The notes under the pieces: generated by a model
What the model saw: the letters and a program-made list of their open reading frames with translations, nothing else
Database searches by the model: none
Told to the model about the DNA's origin: nothing
Program-made: the position numbers and the translations under genes
Source of the DNA: Sulfurimonas sp.
GTDB taxonomy: Bacteria > Campylobacterota > Campylobacteria > Campylobacterales > Sulfurimonadaceae
Length of the DNA: 7,502 nucleotides
Direction: 5' to 3'
Assembly: GCA_021157665.1 (NCBI GenBank)
Contig: JAGGWE010000027.1
Location: forward strand, 1 to 7,502
In this document: positions 6,942-7,502 of the stretch, one piece after another
Numbering within the stretch: position 1 is the first letter of the stretch
Layout of the letters: the number at the start of each line of letters is the position of its first letter

Positions 6942-6971
6942 TCTTGAACCTTTTTCAAATTTATTAACGGA

Positions 6972-6977
6972 AGTATA
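6972..6977 (-). promoter_or_regulatory. Candidate -10 box for rplM-rpsI
   Basis: TATACT on the minus strand at 6977-6972 lies 30 bases before the rplM ATG, which would give a leader of roughly 23-25 bases. No good -35 is present: the 17-bp position is AGGTTT, inside the arm of the 16-bp hairpin. It is the best -10-like hexamer in the 81-bp gap, and a ribosomal operon following a hairpin would be expected to have its own promoter. Confidence 0.4.
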
Positions 6978-6984
6978 GCTTCAT

Positions 6985-7023
6985 AAACTTAAATAAACCT
7001 TTATTTTAGGTTTATTTAAGTTT
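6985..7023 (-). terminator. 16-bp perfect inverted repeat at the end of the AddA-type gene
   Basis: Arms 6985-7000 and 7008-7023 are perfectly complementary over 16 bp around a 7-base loop. The last base of the TAA stop codon of the upstream nuclease gene (7025-7023) is the first base of the stem. The arm reads AAACTTAAATAAACCT on the minus strand. The stem itself ends in TTT, but the next bases are ATGAAGC, so there is no proper T-run on this strand. On the plus strand the stem is followed by a T-rich stretch. It is most likely a transcript-end hairpin for the upstream gene, acting as terminator or as a barrier to 3' exonucleases. Confidence 0.6.
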
Positions 7024-7502
7024 TATATTTTAACTATTTTTATCTCTTTTTCTAGTAGATAACAGATGTATCCATCAACTTTATCAGCTGTAATTTCGGA
7101 GACTGCTTTTTTATAATAGTTTACCTGTTTAATATGATGTTTTGAATATGCTATTGAACTCTTATAATCAACTATATTCCACATACCAAGATTGTTTGTA
7201 AGTAAGTCAATATAACGAAGATTATTTTTATATCTTATCGCTTTTTCTTTGTAACACTCACCAACTATTAAAGCTTGAAACTCTTTTGAATTTAAAAGCA
7301 TCTCAACTCTCGAAGTAATATCTATTATCTCTGTATCTTCTAAAATATAGCCATATTTATTTATCATCATATCTTTGGCATGTGGGATTGCTTCTAAAGT
7401 AAACTCTCCTAGCATCTCTAACATGTAGTGCATTGCTAAACCAAAGTTTATAGATTTTAAATCCTCTTGCTTATCATCTTCTAGTTTTAGGATATCGCTT
7501 TG
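7023..7502 (-). CDS. addA: AddA/RecB-like helicase-nuclease, C-terminal nuclease fragment
   Basis: The open frame runs from the TAA at 7025-7023 to the right edge without interruption. It gives 159 residues that are the C-terminus of a longer protein whose start is outside the window. The fragment shows the PD-(D/E)XK nuclease pattern of AddA/AddB/RecB: GLAMHYMLE (21-29), an acidic segment GECYKEK, RYIDLL with Asp99, VDYKSS with Asp112 and Lys114, then KQVNYY giving the Q-x-x-x-Y element (Gln126, Tyr130). These residues bind Mg2+ and cut DNA during double-strand-break end processing, upstream of RecA loading. An ATG at 7433 lies inside GLAMHY and is not a gene start, because conserved sequence continues before it. 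The position next to rplM matches the RecB-like gene of Campylobacter. Helicase motifs are not in the window, so AddA rather than another RecB-like nuclease is inferred. Confidence 0.82.
   Translation of the reverse strand, partial: QSDILKLEDDKQEDLKSINFGLAMHYMLEMLGEFTLEAIPHAKDMMINKYGYILEDTEIIDITSRVEMLLNSKEFQALIVGECYKEKAIRYKNNLRYIDLLTNNLGMWNIVDYKSSIAYSKHHIKQVNYYKKAVSEITADKVDGYICYLLEKEIKIVKI

Noticed and set aside
7023..7433. A small independent gene starting at the ATG at 7433.
   Set aside because: The frame stays open to the window edge and the residues before this ATG (NFGLA) complete the conserved GLAxHYxLE nuclease segment, so this Met is internal to a larger protein.
1..7502. Search for CRISPR arrays, insertion sequences, tRNA/rRNA genes and attachment sites.
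   Set aside because: I saw no regularly spaced direct repeats, transposase-like reading frames, terminal inverted repeats or tRNA cloverleaf; gaps between genes are all under 140 bp and mostly AT-rich.

Overview
The window looks like an AT-rich chromosome segment from a Campylobacterota (epsilonproteobacterial) genome, of the Sulfurimonas/Arcobacter/Helicobacter kind. Three things support this. The pyruvate oxidoreductase genes are in the separate four-subunit order gamma-delta-alpha-beta known from Helicobacter. The block addA (RecB-like helicase/nuclease) - rplM - rpsI matches the arrangement I recall from Campylobacter and relatives. Candidate promoters show AT-rich -10 boxes without a clear -35. 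The genus is inference. All genes read on the minus strand, so transcription runs from high to low coordinates, and I found no convincing plus-strand gene.

Read in the direction of transcription: 7502-7023 is the C-terminal end of an AddA-type nuclease, running in from beyond the window. A strong hairpin begins in its stop codon. 6941-6116 holds rplM (L13) and rpsI (S9), 10 bp apart, followed by a second hairpin that probably ends the ribosomal unit. 5982-2443 is a compact three-gene unit: a large AT-rich exported or membrane-anchored protein with a DUF945/YdgA-like look, a periplasmic SBP_bac_5 (peptide/nickel-type) solute-binding protein, and a small HAD phosphatase. Neighbouring genes in this unit overlap or nearly touch. 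After a 123-bp gap without a clear terminator, 2319-1 carries the pyruvate:ferredoxin/flavodoxin oxidoreductase genes porC(G), porD, porA and the first 41 codons of porB.

The four Por subunits together interconvert pyruvate + CoA and acetyl-CoA + CO2. Alpha and beta carry the thiamine-diphosphate chemistry, delta carries two [4Fe-4S] clusters, and gamma is a structural/CoA-associated domain. In Campylobacterota that fix carbon by the reductive TCA cycle the enzyme works towards pyruvate, but this window does not show which direction is used. L13 and S9 are housekeeping, and AddA belongs to double-strand-break processing.

I did not find a clearly new system. The points worth a second look are modest: stop codons embedded in the next gene's Shine-Dalgarno, two strong hairpins at operon boundaries, an orphan solute-binding protein translationally coupled to a phosphatase, and an uncertain start for that binding protein.
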